Below are positions 1-9,016 of a DNA stretch of 64,000 nt, piece after piece. The position numbers and the translations under genes were made by a program. Location of the stretch: the NCBI RefSeq assembly GCF_004023625.1, contig NZ_RPDJ01000032.1, positions 1 through 64,000 on the forward strand, given 5' to 3'. The DNA is from Streptomyces cavernae. GTDB taxonomy: Bacteria > Actinomycetota > Actinomycetes > Streptomycetales > Streptomycetaceae. The notes under the pieces are model-generated. The model was not told where the DNA came from. It saw only the letters and a list, made by a program, of their open reading frames with translations, and ran no database searches. Every line of letters begins with the position of its first letter. The stretch's first letter is position 1.

Positions 1-69
1 ACCGGGGTCGGGTGGGCGCTGAGGGACCGCTCGGCGCGGGCCCGACGGGGCCGGTGTGTGCCGCACGGC

Positions 70-198
70 GCGCACCGGACACGGCGGTGCGCGCCGGACA
101 CGGCGGTGCGCGCCGGACACGGCGGTGCGCGCCGGACGCGGCGGTGCGCGCCGGACGCGGCGGTGCGCGCCGGACGCGGCGGTGCGCGCCGGACGGGG
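70..198. repeat. 19-bp GC-rich tandem repeat, about 6.8 copies
   Basis: The unit gcgcgccggacacggcggt repeats head to tail with a 19-bp period. The first copy has one change (gcgcac). Later copies read gcggacgcg instead of gcggacacg, and the last is partial. Because 19 is not a multiple of 3, each pass shifts frame, so the open frames here on the + strand are unlikely to be protein. I see no gene in positions 1-262; the region lies downstream of the IclR stop codon. Confidence 0.9.
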
Positions 199-262
199 CT
201 GGTCTGTGTGCCGCGCGGGACCGGGCGTTCGTGGTCGGACGGGGCGGTGTGCCGCGGCCGGG

Positions 263-1039
263 TCAGCGGGCAGGCAGCCGGAGCCCCAGTTCGGCGGCGG
301 CCGCCTGGAGCAGCGGCACCATGGCGACCAGGTCGTCCATGCTGCGACGGAAGGCGGGCGCGGCGGTGGAGAGGGCGGCGAAGACGCTGCCGTCGGCCCG
401 CAGGATCGGGACGGCCACGGCGCGCAGGCCGCGATGGTGCTCCTCGTCGGCGGTGGCGTAGCCGCGTTCGGCGACGCGGGCGACGTCTTCGCGCAGGACG
501 TCGCGGTCGATGATGCTGTTCGGTCCGTACGGGGTGAGTTCGACACGGTCCAGGAGGTCGGCGCGCACGTCCTCGGGTGCGAAGGCCATCAGGACCTTGC
601 CCATCGACGTGCAGTGCAGCGGACCGTGGCGGCCCGGTTCGCTGCGTACGCCGACCGGCAGGGGCCCGTCCACGTAGTGCACGTACAGGTGCCGAGTGCC
701 GTCGAGCACGGACATCAGGGTGGCTTCCTCGGTCTGCCGCGTCACCCGCTGCATCACGGGGAGGGCGGTGCCCGCGAAGCCGTAGGCCTGGCCGGCCTGC
801 TGGCCGAGCCGGAACAGCCTGAGGCCAGGTTTGTAGCGCTTGCCGGCGGTCTCGAACTCCACCAAGCCCTCGCGGCAGAGGGAGTTGACCAGCCGGTGCG
901 CGGTGCTGACGGGAACGCCGCTCTCACGGGCCAGCGCCGAGAGCGTGATGCCGTGGGGATGCTCGCCGACCAGGACGAGCAGCCGGATCGCACGACCGAT
1001 GACGTCGGCCGGGACTTCACTGGTGCTCACGAACGGCAA
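263..1039 (-). CDS. IclR-family transcriptional regulator
   Basis: A 258-residue protein with the IclR architecture. An N-terminal winged helix-turn-helix (about residues 14-70, with ALARESGVPVSTAHRLVNSL as the recognition part) is followed by an effector-binding domain (about 85-255, including LHCTSMGKVLMAF and the late RGLRAVAVPI strand). Length is normal for the family. It is divergent from the dehydrogenase gene at 1191. IclR proteins usually repress or activate the adjacent catabolic operon, so it probably controls the two dehydrogenase genes in response to a sugar acid. The effector is not deducible. The start is the first codon of the open frame; the family fold begins a few residues later. 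Confidence 0.9.
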   Translation of the reverse strand: MPFVSTSEVPADVIGRAIRLLVLVGEHPHGITLSALARESGVPVSTAHRLVNSLCREGLVEFETAGKRYKPGLRLFRLGQQAGQAYGFAGTALPVMQRVTRQTEEATLMSVLDGTRHLYVHYVDGPLPVGVRSEPGRHGPLHCTSMGKVLMAFAPEDVRADLLDRVELTPYGPNSIIDRDVLREDVARVAERGYATADEEHHRGLRAVAVPILRADGSVFAALSTAAPAFRRSMDDLVAMVPLLQAAAAELGLRLPAR

Positions 1040-1042
1040 ATT

Positions 1043-1163
1043 ACCACTCAGCGGAAAGAAGTCTCACTGAGCGGACTTCGCGGTTACGCGGTGTTGACAC
1101 CGCTCATCGGCGGCGCGGACGATGTTTCCCATTGAGCAGATGACCTTCCCACTCAGTGGAAAC
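1043..1163. promoter_or_regulatory. Divergent promoter region with repeated IclR-type operator motifs
   Basis: Related short motifs recur: ccactcagcgg (1044-1054), ctcactgagcgg (1063-1074), cccattgagca (near 1128-1138) and the 11-bp palindrome ccactcagtgg (1149-1159, within ttcccactcagtggaaac). A TTGACA hexamer at 1094-1099 with GACGAT about 18 bp downstream could be the promoter of the gene at 1191. The palindrome at 1149 lies between it and the start codon, a repressor-like position. That the IclR protein binds here is inference. Confidence 0.6.
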
Positions 1164-1190
1164 CCCCCACCCGCGCCTGAGAGGCCTCCC

Positions 1191-1961
1191 ATGAGCCACC
1201 CCGTCTTCGACGTGACCGGCAAGGTCGCGCTCGTCACCGGATCGAGCCGCGGTATCGGCCGGGCACTGGCCGGCGGCCTGCTCGAAGCCGGCTGCACGGT
1301 CGTCCTCAACGGCCGCGACACCGTCACCCTGGAGGAGACCCGTAAGGAACTGGCCGGGACGTTCGGCGAGGCGGTCCTCGCGGAAGCGTTCGACGTCACG
1401 GACTCCGCCGGGGTCGCCGATGCCGTCGGCCGGATCGAGGACCGGGCCGGGCCGATCGACATCCTGGTGAACAACACCGGCGCCCAACGCCGCGCCCCCT
1501 TCCTCGAGTTCACCGACGAGGACTGGCACGGCCTGCTCGACACCAACCTCACCAGCGCCTTCCTCGTCGGCCGCGAGGTCGCCCGGCGCATGGTGCCCCG
1601 GGGCCACGGCAAGATCGTCAACATCTGCTCGCTGCAGAGCGAGGCGGTGCGCCCCGGTATCGCGCCCTACTCGGCGACCAAGGGCGGCCTGAAGATGCTC
1701 ACCAAGGGAATGTGCGCCGACCTCGGGCCGCACGGCATCCAGGTCAACGGCATCGGCCCCGGTTACTTCGACACCGAACTGACGTCCGCGCTGGTGGCGG
1801 ACGAGGAGTTCAGTGCCTGGGTGCGCAGGCGAACGCCGGCCGGCCGCTGGGGCAAGGTCGAGGACCTCGTCGGCGCCCTGCTGTTCCTCTCCTCACCGGC
1901 CTCCGACTTCGTCAACGGACAGCTGCTGTACGTCGACGGCGGCATGCTCTCCGTCCTGTGA
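1191..1961 (+). CDS. SDR-family dehydrogenase, gluconate 5-dehydrogenase-like
   Basis: A classical short-chain dehydrogenase of 256 residues. The NAD(P)-binding TGSSRGIG motif is near residues 15-22, NNTG replaces the usual NNAG, and the catalytic Ser and Tyr-x3-Lys appear as NICSLQS and YSATK. The C-terminal GQLLYVDGG is typical. The start after gaggcctccc was chosen because the upstream open frame lacks SDR homology and crosses the operator region. The next gene, 26 bp downstream, is a zinc alcohol dehydrogenase resembling L-idonate 5-dehydrogenase. This pairing is known for idonate/gluconate catabolism (5-ketogluconate to gluconate, idonate to 5-ketogluconate). Substrate is inferred from the pairing. 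Confidence 0.85.
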   Translation: MSHPVFDVTGKVALVTGSSRGIGRALAGGLLEAGCTVVLNGRDTVTLEETRKELAGTFGEAVLAEAFDVTDSAGVADAVGRIEDRAGPIDILVNNTGAQRRAPFLEFTDEDWHGLLDTNLTSAFLVGREVARRMVPRGHGKIVNICSLQSEAVRPGIAPYSATKGGLKMLTKGMCADLGPHGIQVNGIGPGYFDTELTSALVADEEFSAWVRRRTPAGRWGKVEDLVGALLFLSSPASDFVNGQLLYVDGGMLSVL

Positions 1962-1987
1962 CCCGGCCGACCACTCAAGGAGCTTCC

Positions 1988-3025
1988 ATGCACGCGTGTG
2001 TTGTCCACGGAGCCGGTGATCTGCGGGTCGACGAGCGGCCGCCCGCCGATCCCGGGCCGGGTGAGATCGCGGTCGCCGTCGCGCTCGGCGGGATCTGCGG
2101 TTCCGACCTGCACTACTACCACCACGGGCGGGTTGGGGACTTCGCACTGCGCGAGCCCATGGTGCTCGGCCACGAGGTGGTCGGCCACGTCGCCGCCCTC
2201 GGGCCCGGCACCGACGGACCCTCGGTGGGCACCGCCGTCGCGGTCCATCCCGCCACACCGTGCGGCACCTGCCACGAGTGCGCGGGCGGCAGGCGCAACA
2301 TCTGCGCCCACACCCGTTATCTGGGCAGCGCCGCCCACACCCCGCACGTCCAGGGCGGATTCGCCCAGCTCATCAGCGTGCCCGCCGACCAGATCCGTCC
2401 CCTGCCGCCCGGGCTGAGCCTGCGCCGGGCCGTTCTCGCCGAGCCGCTGTCGGTGGCGCTGCACGCCGTGCACCGGGCGGGCGAGGTGAGCGGCAAGCGG
2501 GTCCTGGTCACCGGCGCCGGTCCGATCGGCTGCCTCGTGGTGGCGGCGCTGCGGCACGGCGGCGCCGCCGAGATCGTCGTCAGCGACCTCCTCGACGAGC
2601 CGCTGCGGATCGCCACGGAGATGGGGGCGACCGCCACGGCACGCGCGGACCGGGCCGACGCCCCCGCCTGGGACGCCCCTTTCGACATCGCCGTCGAGGC
2701 GTCCGGGGCACCGGCGGGGCTGCGGACCTGCGTGGAACGGGTACGCCGCGGCGGCACCGTCGTACTGCTGGGTCTGCTGCCGCCCGGCGAGGTCGGGCTG
2801 CTGGGCAATGTCGCGGTCACCCGCGAACTCGGACTGCGCGGTGCCTTCCGATTCGACACCGAGTTCGACGAGGCGCTGTCCCTGCTGGCCCAGGGCCTGC
2901 CCGTGGAGCCGACCGTCACCCACACCTTCCCGCTGGAGCGTGCCGTCGCCGCGTTCGACATCGCCCGGGACCGCACGGTCGCCTCCAAGGTCCTGCTGGA
3001 CGTCGCGGCCGTCACACCACGGTGA
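1988..3025 (+). CDS. Zinc-dependent alcohol dehydrogenase, L-idonate 5-dehydrogenase-like
   Basis: A 345-residue medium-chain dehydrogenase. The catalytic zinc signature GGICGSDLHYY sits near residue 35, GHEVVGHV near 63, and the structural-zinc cysteine cluster in CGTCHECAGGRRNICAH. The Rossmann motif is VTGAGPIGCLV near 180. The short GRVGDF and DLHYYHHG segments resemble idonate dehydrogenases, but sorbitol-type enzymes cannot be excluded. The start is the ATG after an aaggagcttcc ribosome-binding site. It is presumably co-transcribed with the SDR gene. The 3' end overlaps the convergent fucosidase gene by 14 bp. Confidence 0.85.
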   Translation: MHACVVHGAGDLRVDERPPADPGPGEIAVAVALGGICGSDLHYYHHGRVGDFALREPMVLGHEVVGHVAALGPGTDGPSVGTAVAVHPATPCGTCHECAGGRRNICAHTRYLGSAAHTPHVQGGFAQLISVPADQIRPLPPGLSLRRAVLAEPLSVALHAVHRAGEVSGKRVLVTGAGPIGCLVVAALRHGGAAEIVVSDLLDEPLRIATEMGATATARADRADAPAWDAPFDIAVEASGAPAGLRTCVERVRRGGTVVLLGLLPPGEVGLLGNVAVTRELGLRGAFRFDTEFDEALSLLAQGLPVEPTVTHTFPLERAVAAFDIARDRTVASKVLLDVAAVTPR

Positions 3026-5258
3026 ACGTCCACAGCAGATTGGTGCTGTTGCCCCAGGTCCACTGCTTGGTGACGGAACCGGAGGAGACGTTGCCGCCGC
3101 CGTCGAGGACGAGTCCCGTGGTGCGGTTGGCGATGGAGTACCTGCCGTCGCCGCGGTGGGTGATCAGCCATTGCTGATGGGTGGTGCCGTTCCACTCCTG
3201 CTGTCTGACGGTGGCGCCGTCGCCGGTGGCGCCCCAGCCGTCGGCGACCATGCCGTTGGTGCGGTTCTCCAGCCTGTGGTAGCCGTTGCCGAGTTCGACC
3301 GCGTGCCACTGCAGGTCGGCGTCGCCGTCCCAGGTCCGCTGCACCAGATCGGAACCGCCGGGGACGACCCCGCCGCCGTCCAGGGCCAGGCCGTTGGTGA
3401 CGTTGGTGATCCGGAGGAAGACCGACGGGTCGAAAGTGACCTTCAGTGAGGCGATCCTGTTGTCCGCACCGGTGCGGCGCAGGTCGGCCCTGTCCGCCGT
3501 GAAGGTCCACGAGGTACCGGTGAGGTCGTCACCCGTGTAGCCGACGATCCGGTATCCGGGGGCGAGCTTTAGCGAGGAGAGGGTGCGCGGCGGTATCCCG
3601 GCGAGGGTCAGCTGCTCGGCGGTGTGGTCGCCGAGGGCGAGCACGGCGCTGTCGCCGGAGTAGCGGGCGTCCTTGAAGACCAGGGCGCCGGCGAGGGGCC
3701 GCAGCGTCGGGATGCGGCCGGAGAAGCGGAACTTCAGGACGTACGCGGGGGCGTCGAACGGCATCACCGACGGAAGGGTCACCTTCAGCCCGGCCGTGGA
3801 CTGGGCCGGGGCGGGGAGGTCGATGTACTCGCCGGCCGTGGAGCCGAGCAGTTGCACCGACGACAGCGAGCCCAGGTCGATCCGGTCGGAGCGGAGCGTC
3901 CTGAGCGTCAGAGCTCCGCCGGGCCGGCCCAGGATCGTCGCGTACAGGACGGTGCCGGCCTTGTTGCGGGTGAACCGGATGTCCTGCGCGGTGCCGGCCG
4001 TGGGCCGGGTGAAGGAGCCGCCGCCCATCTTCGTCGGCCCCTCGCCGTACGCCGTCCAGGCCCGGGTCCCGTAGATCGACTCGCCGAAGCGCTTCAGATA
4101 GTCGCCGATGCCCAGCAGGAGGTCGCGCTGCCCCTGCGGGATGGTGCCGTCGGCCTTCGGGGCGATGTTGAGCAGCATGTTGCCGTTCTTGCTGACCCGG
4201 TCGATGAACGAGTGCAGCATCTGCGCGAGCGTGTAGTAGCCGATGCCCTCCGTGTAGCACCAGCTGGAGTTGGAGATGCTGTCGTCGGTCAGCCAGTAGG
4301 GCGCGGTCAGGTCGGCCGGGCCGCCCCGCTCGTAGTCGAAGACCGCGCCGTGGCTGTTGAGGCCGTCCTTGTAGGTGGCGACGACCTCCTTGCCCCACTT
4401 CGCGGCCTGGTTGTAGTAGTACGCCAGGAAGTTGAGCCGCTGCGTCTCGTCGACGTGGTCGAGCCTCCAGTCCTGCCACAGGATGTCCGGCCGGGCCCGG
4501 TCGACGACCTCCTTGAGCTTGTCGTACCAGAGCTGGTTCTCCTGCTCCGGACCCAGCTGACCGTAGAGCTTCTGCAGGCTCGGGTCGGACTGGGCGGGCG
4601 CGTGCTCGAAGTAGCCGGTGTAGTTGTACGCGTGGTGCATCGCCACCAGCAGCTTCAGCTTCCTGGCGCGGATCGCGTCGGTGAACAGCCGCAGCAGATC
4701 GAGGCCCGGGCCCTTCTTCACCGAGTTCCACTCGTTGACCTGGCTGTCCCACATCGAGTAGCCGTCGTGGTGCTCGGCGACCGGCCCGGCGAACCTCGCG
4801 CCGGCGTCGACGAACAGTTGGACCCATTCGTCGGGATCGAAGTTGCCGCCGGCCGACTTGAGCTTCGGCGCGAACTGGGTGCGGTTGCCCGCCAGGTCGT
4901 CCGCCCCGTCGATGAAGTTGTGGTACGGCCACTCGGTCGGGCTGCCATAGGTGGCGGTGTGGTGCTTGTTCGCCTTGTCGTCCGGCACGTACATGTTGCG
5001 TGGGTACCACTCGCTGTCGTACGCGGGGACGCTGAAGGCGCCCCAGTGGAAATAGATGCCGAACTTGGCGTCCCGGAACCACTCGGGTGCCGCCGGGTGC
5101 CGGTTCACCGAGTCCCATGTGGGCCGGTAGGTGCGCGGGGCCGCCAGGGCGCCTCCGGCGGCGACCACGTCAGTGGCCACCGCGGCCGAGACGACGGCCG
5201 TGGCACCGGCCAGTAACGTGCGCCTGCTGATCGTGCGCCTGCTGATCGCTCTCGACAC
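3012..5258 (-). CDS. Secreted GH29 alpha-L-fucosidase with ricin-type lectin domain
   Basis: A 748-residue exported glycosidase. The N-terminus carries a twin-arginine signal (SRRTLLAGATAVV, then an Ala-rich stretch). A GH29-like catalytic domain begins with APEWFRDAKFGIYFHWGAFSVPAYDSEWYPRNMY; DILWQDW is the likely nucleophile segment and LLNIAPKADG lies late in the barrel. A middle beta-domain follows. The last ~130 residues form a ricin-B/CBM13 trefoil with three repeats (GLALDGGG, QWHAVE; QQWLITH; LWTFTVV). The GTG start has a perfect ggaggt 7 nt upstream; an ATG at 5297 is in frame but has no such site. It probably releases L-fucose from glycans outside the cell. The gene converges on the dehydrogenase operon and overlaps it by 14 bp. 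Confidence 0.87.
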   Translation of the reverse strand: MSRAISRRTISRRTLLAGATAVVSAAVATDVVAAGGALAAPRTYRPTWDSVNRHPAAPEWFRDAKFGIYFHWGAFSVPAYDSEWYPRNMYVPDDKANKHHTATYGSPTEWPYHNFIDGADDLAGNRTQFAPKLKSAGGNFDPDEWVQLFVDAGARFAGPVAEHHDGYSMWDSQVNEWNSVKKGPGLDLLRLFTDAIRARKLKLLVAMHHAYNYTGYFEHAPAQSDPSLQKLYGQLGPEQENQLWYDKLKEVVDRARPDILWQDWRLDHVDETQRLNFLAYYYNQAAKWGKEVVATYKDGLNSHGAVFDYERGGPADLTAPYWLTDDSISNSSWCYTEGIGYYTLAQMLHSFIDRVSKNGNMLLNIAPKADGTIPQGQRDLLLGIGDYLKRFGESIYGTRAWTAYGEGPTKMGGGSFTRPTAGTAQDIRFTRNKAGTVLYATILGRPGGALTLRTLRSDRIDLGSLSSVQLLGSTAGEYIDLPAPAQSTAGLKVTLPSVMPFDAPAYVLKFRFSGRIPTLRPLAGALVFKDARYSGDSAVLALGDHTAEQLTLAGIPPRTLSSLKLAPGYRIVGYTGDDLTGTSWTFTADRADLRRTGADNRIASLKVTFDPSVFLRITNVTNGLALDGGGVVPGGSDLVQRTWDGDADLQWHAVELGNGYHRLENRTNGMVADGWGATGDGATVRQQEWNGTTHQQWLITHRGDGRYSIANRTTGLVLDGGGNVSSGSVTKQWTWGNSTNLLWTFTVV

Positions 5259-5532
5259 CACGGAGACCTCCGTCTCGGCTGTTACACGCAAAGGCATGAC
5301 CGGTACACATGGGGCTGGCGTGTCAGGTGTTACGCCATGAAGGTCAGCCATGCAGGCCGTGGGTGTCAACGGGCGTGCAGGGATGAATAAGCCCTGGAGC
5401 AGTTAGCTTTTGCCCGCTTTGCTGGTTATCTTGCAGATCGAACTGCGGGAGACATGGAATGTCTTGACAGGGTGGCCGTAGCGGGCGATCAACGGAGAGT
5501 GAGAACTCACTGCGCCCGCCAGGCGCGACCTG

Positions 5533-5892
5533 ATGGAAGTCGGACGGCTGCTCGAACCGGTCGCCGCCGGCCTGGCCGCCACCCGGATCTCCACGGCGGG
5601 GCCTGGCCGACGTCGGATCTGGCGCGGTCTGGTGGACGCCCGGGCCGCGGGGTGCACCCTCGCGGAGCACGAGGCGATCTTCGCGGCGCCGGCCGGTCGG
5701 GACGCCGCGCTCACCCAGGCCGCCGCGCTGCTGCACGTCAGCAGTACCGAGCAATGGCTGCGGGACCACCTGGCCACCACCGCGTCCTCCCCGGGCCTGG
5801 CTGACTTCCCCGGGCGTGAGCGGGTGCTGCCTTCCGGCGGCGTGGCGACCCGGTCGCGCTCATGGCAGGCCGTTGTCAGTGGTGCGCGTTAG
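5533..5892 (+). CDS. Hypothetical protein or gene remnant
   Basis: A 119-residue frame whose first ~85 codons show the strong third-position G/C bias of real genes here (for example LAEHEAIFAAPAGRDAALTQAAALLHVSSTEQWLRDHL). The last ~30 codons lose it, as in a truncated gene. I recognise no family; the segment is predicted helical and Ala-rich. Upstream (5259-5532) lies a somewhat AT-richer stretch with a TTGACA hexamer at about 5463, which could be its promoter. The next gene starts 41 bp downstream with its own ribosome-binding site. It may be the tail of a lost larger gene. Confidence 0.4.
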   Translation: MEVGRLLEPVAAGLAATRISTAGPGRRRIWRGLVDARAAGCTLAEHEAIFAAPAGRDAALTQAAALLHVSSTEQWLRDHLATTASSPGLADFPGRERVLPSGGVATRSRSWQAVVSGAR

Positions 5893-5933
5893 CCTGCGCA
5901 GATCCGACCGTCCATCCCTTTTGGGAGGTTTCC

Positions 5934-6338
5934 ATGGTCTCGCGGCTCAACCCCTACCTCAGCTTCGCCGGCGATGCCCGGCAGGCCCTGGAGTTCTACA
6001 AGGAGGTGTTCGGCGGCACCCTGGCGCTGAACAGCTACGGCGACTTCGGCCAGCAGGGCACCCCGCACGCCGACAAGATCATGCACGGCAGGCTGGAGAC
6101 TTCCAGCGGCTTCACCCTGATGGGCGCCGACGCGCCTCCGGGAACGGAGCTCGAGCCGGGCAACAACTTCGCGGTGAGCCTCAGCGGCGACGACGACGCC
6201 GAGCTCCGCGGCTACTGGGAGAAGCTGTCCGAAAACGGCTCCGTGGCCGTCCCGCTGGAGAAGCAGATGTGGGGCGACGTCTTCGGCATGTGCACCGACC
6301 GCTTCGGCATCTCCTGGATGGTCAACATCGGCTCGTAG
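5934..6338 (+). CDS. VOC-superfamily (PhnB/glyoxalase-like) protein
   Basis: A 134-residue protein of the vicinal-oxygen-chelate fold. LNPYLSFAGDARQALEFYKEVFGG is the characteristic opening beta-alpha-beta, HADKIMHGRLETSSGFTLMGAD the middle, and WGDVFGMCTDRFGISWMVNI the end. It closely resembles the PhnB/YjdN subgroup, whose members often lack a known reaction; some VOC proteins give antibiotic resistance or degrade small molecules. The start is set by gggagg 5 nt upstream of the ATG. No operon partner is evident: a 560-bp repeat-containing spacer follows. Confidence 0.85.
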   Translation: MVSRLNPYLSFAGDARQALEFYKEVFGGTLALNSYGDFGQQGTPHADKIMHGRLETSSGFTLMGADAPPGTELEPGNNFAVSLSGDDDAELRGYWEKLSENGSVAVPLEKQMWGDVFGMCTDRFGISWMVNIGS

Positions 6339-6419
6339 GACAGCTGACAGAACCGACGTGCCGCCCGTGCCCGGGACCCAGTGCCCGGAGGGCCGACGGT
6401 CCCGGGCACGGGCATGGGC

Positions 6420-6807
6420 TCGGCCCGCGACTGGGCGCGGGCCCGGGTCCGGGTTTGGTCCGAGTCCGGGTTCGGTCCGGGTCCGGTCAGAGTCCGGGTC
6501 GGTCAGAGTCCGGGTCGGTCAGGGTCCGGTCGGTCAGGCAAGGCGACAGGTCCGGGGCCGGGGCTTGGGGGGCGGGCCACGGTTCCGGCGCACGCTGCGG
6601 CTCGGCGGACCGGCCGCACTCCCGGGCAGGCCGCACCGCCGGGCGGGTCCGGGGTCTGGGGGCGGGTGCGGGTGCGGGTTCGGGAGTCCGGCAGGTGCAC
6701 CGCCCAGCGGGCCCCACCGCCGGGCACGCCATCCGCCGAGCGCCGTTGGGCGGACCGCCCCGCGGAGCACTTGTCGTCTCAGCGTGAGAGCACTTGTCGT
6801 CTCAGCG
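6420..6807. repeat. Degenerate short repeats upstream of the PAS-GAF-PP2C gene
   Basis: The 6339-6901 spacer holds no supported gene. From about 6420 to 6540 the sequence is built of variants of gggtccgggt and ggtcagagtccgggtc, the latter twice in direct tandem. Further on, the 20-bp sequence gagcacttgtcgtctcagcg occurs exactly at 6765-6784 and 6788-6807 (23-bp period), about 100 bp before the likely start of the next gene. The second pair could be a regulator-binding site; the first looks like replication slippage. Confidence 0.75.
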
Positions 6808-6901
6808 CGACAGTGCGCGTGTCCGACCGTACTGTGACCTCATCGGACAACATGTGACGGACTCTGGCGGTACCCCTGCCGCGCCGGAAGGAGCGGCTCG
6901 C

Positions 6902-8947
6902 ATGCACGGGTATGCGACCCCTGACAGTGACGAGGTCACGGCGGCGCCCGGCAGGCTACTGGACGTCCTGAAGGTCGCGGCCGTGGTCCTGGACGCGGAC
7001 GGGTACATCGCGCTGTGGAGCCCCGAGAACGAGCATCTGCTCGGTTACTCCCCCGAGGAGGCCCTGGGGCAGCGCGCCGACAGACTCCTTGTCACGCGCG
7101 AGAACCGTCCACGGGCCAGGGAACTGTTCACCCAGGTCAGTTCGGGCGCCCGGCGGGCGGGGGTCTTCCCACTGCGGCACCGGGACGGCACGGAGCGCGC
7201 GGTGGAGTTCCGCACGATGCGCCTGCTCGACAGCGAGGGCCGGCCCCACCTGCTGGGGATCGCCACGGACGCGACGACCGTGCGGGGCGTGGAGCGGGAC
7301 CTGGCCCTGTCGAACAGCCTCGTCAACCAGACCCCGGTGGGCATCGCCGTCTTCGACAACGACCTGCGCTGGGTGGGCGTCAATCCGGCGCTCGAGCGCA
7401 TGAACGGCGTACCCGAGTCGGCCGTGCTGGGCCGCCGGGTCGGCGAAGTACTGCCGGACCTGGATGTGCAGGCCATCGAAGCCCGCATGCGGTACGTCCT
7501 GGAGACCGGCGAGCCCCTGCTCGACCAGCAGACCGTCGGTCGTACGGCTGCGGACGTCCAGGACCGCGCGTACTCGGAGTCGTACCACCGCATCGAGGAC
7601 AGCGACGGCCGGGTGCTCGGGCTCGCAATGTCCGTCCTGGACGTCACCGAGCGCCAGCAGGCCGCGGCCGAGGTCGCCGAGGCCCGTCAGCGCCTGGCCG
7701 TGATCGCGGACGCGGGAGTGCGGATCGGCACCACACTGGACCTCCGGCAGACCGCGCGGGAGCTGGCCGAGGTGGCCGTGCCGCACGTGGCCGACCTGGC
7801 GGCCGTCGACGTCCTCGAATCCGTCGTGGCCCACGGCGCCATCACGCCCGTCACGGGTGACGCACCCGTCGAGTTGAGGGCGCTGGCCGTCGCGGCGGGC
7901 TATCCCACGGACGTCATACACGCCGCCGACCCCGTCGGGGAAGTGGCCGTCTACGGTTCCTCGCGGATGATCACCCAGTGCGTCCGTACTGCCCAGCCGG
8001 TCCTGGTCGGGCGCGTGGACGGCCGGATGATGCGGCGCATCGCCCGGGACGCACGCGTCGCCCGGATGCTCCTCTCCGCGGGCGTGCACTCCTATCTGGC
8101 GCTGCCGCTCATGGCCCGCGGAAAGGTGCTCGGCACCCTCACCCTGTACCGCACCGTCAACGAGCGGCCTTTCGACGAACAGGACCGCGTGCTCGCCTCG
8201 GAACTCGCCGCGCGTGCCGCGATATCCATCGACAACGCCCGCCTCTACGGACGGGAACGCTCCGCCGCCCTGACGCTGCAGCGGAGTCTGCTGCCGTCCG
8301 CGCCGGCCCGGCAGGAGGCGCTCGACATCGCCGCACGCTACCTCCCCGCCCTGAGCGAGGTGGGCGGCGACTGGTACGACGTGCTGCCGCTGGGGCCGGG
8401 ACGCACCGGGCTCATCGTGGGGGACGTGATGGGCAAGGGAGTCCAAGCAGCCGCGATCATGGGCCAGTTGAGCACCGCGACCCGTGCGCTGGCCCGCCTC
8501 GACCTGCCGCCCGACGAGCTGCTGCGGCACCTCGACGACATCGCCGGCTCGCTCGGCGACGCGATCGCCACCTGTGTCTACGCCGTGTGCGACGTGCGCA
8601 GCGGCACCTGCGCGCTGTCCAGCGCCGGTCATCTGCCGCCGGTGCTGACGAGGGGGGACGGCACCGCGGAACTCGTCGACGTGCCCGGCGGTGTACCGCT
8701 CGGGGTGGGCGGTGTGGCCTTCGGCACCGTGGAGCTGCCCTTCGCCGCGGGCTCACTGCTCGCCCTCTACACCGACGGACTGGTCGAGAACCGGGGGGAA
8801 CCGATCGACAGGGGCCTCACGGCGCTGACCCGTCTGCTGCAGAGCTCGGGCCACTGCCTGGAGGAGACCAGCGACACCGTCCTCCGCGCCCTGCGCCCGG
8901 AACCCGACGACGACGTCGCGCTCCTGCTCGTCCGCACCCGTGTCTGA
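6902..8947 (+). CDS. PAS-PAS-GAF-PP2C (SpoIIE-type) serine phosphatase
   Basis: A 681-residue regulatory phosphatase. Two PAS domains (about 15-120 and 135-250) begin VAAVVLDADGYIALWSPENE and TPVGIAVFDNDLRWVGVN. A GAF domain (about 265-450) is followed by a SpoIIE/RsbU-like PP2C domain (about 465-680) with metal-binding VGGDWYD, GDVMGKG and LYTDGLVE. The start was placed at the ATG behind gccggaagg; an upstream GTG would add a low-complexity leader. Streptomyces encode many such proteins. They dephosphorylate anti-sigma-factor antagonists in partner-switching stress or development pathways. The signal sensed is unknown, and no anti-sigma gene lies nearby. Confidence 0.9.
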   Translation: MHGYATPDSDEVTAAPGRLLDVLKVAAVVLDADGYIALWSPENEHLLGYSPEEALGQRADRLLVTRENRPRARELFTQVSSGARRAGVFPLRHRDGTERAVEFRTMRLLDSEGRPHLLGIATDATTVRGVERDLALSNSLVNQTPVGIAVFDNDLRWVGVNPALERMNGVPESAVLGRRVGEVLPDLDVQAIEARMRYVLETGEPLLDQQTVGRTAADVQDRAYSESYHRIEDSDGRVLGLAMSVLDVTERQQAAAEVAEARQRLAVIADAGVRIGTTLDLRQTARELAEVAVPHVADLAAVDVLESVVAHGAITPVTGDAPVELRALAVAAGYPTDVIHAADPVGEVAVYGSSRMITQCVRTAQPVLVGRVDGRMMRRIARDARVARMLLSAGVHSYLALPLMARGKVLGTLTLYRTVNERPFDEQDRVLASELAARAAISIDNARLYGRERSAALTLQRSLLPSAPARQEALDIAARYLPALSEVGGDWYDVLPLGPGRTGLIVGDVMGKGVQAAAIMGQLSTATRALARLDLPPDELLRHLDDIAGSLGDAIATCVYAVCDVRSGTCALSSAGHLPPVLTRGDGTAELVDVPGGVPLGVGGVAFGTVELPFAAGSLLALYTDGLVENRGEPIDRGLTALTRLLQSSGHCLEETSDTVLRALRPEPDDDVALLLVRTRV

Positions 8948-9016
8948 GCGCGGTCACGGCGCGGAGGACGGACGCCGTCCGGCGGGCTGCGCGTGCGCGC
9001 CGGGTGCCCGCCGAGT

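Noticed and set aside
12..513. Long + strand frames at the start of the window
   Set aside because: They run through a 19-bp tandem repeat and antisense to the IclR gene; no family resemblance.
3624..5216. 530-residue + strand frame and 529-residue minus frame
   Set aside because: Shadows of the GH29 fucosidase in high-GC DNA; no signal or domain.
5403..5780. Minus-strand frames opposite the hypothetical ORF at 5533
   Set aside because: Arg/Ser-rich translation and weaker codon bias than the + frame.
6956..8632. 558-residue minus-strand frame
   Set aside because: Antisense to the PAS-GAF-PP2C gene, with low-complexity composition.
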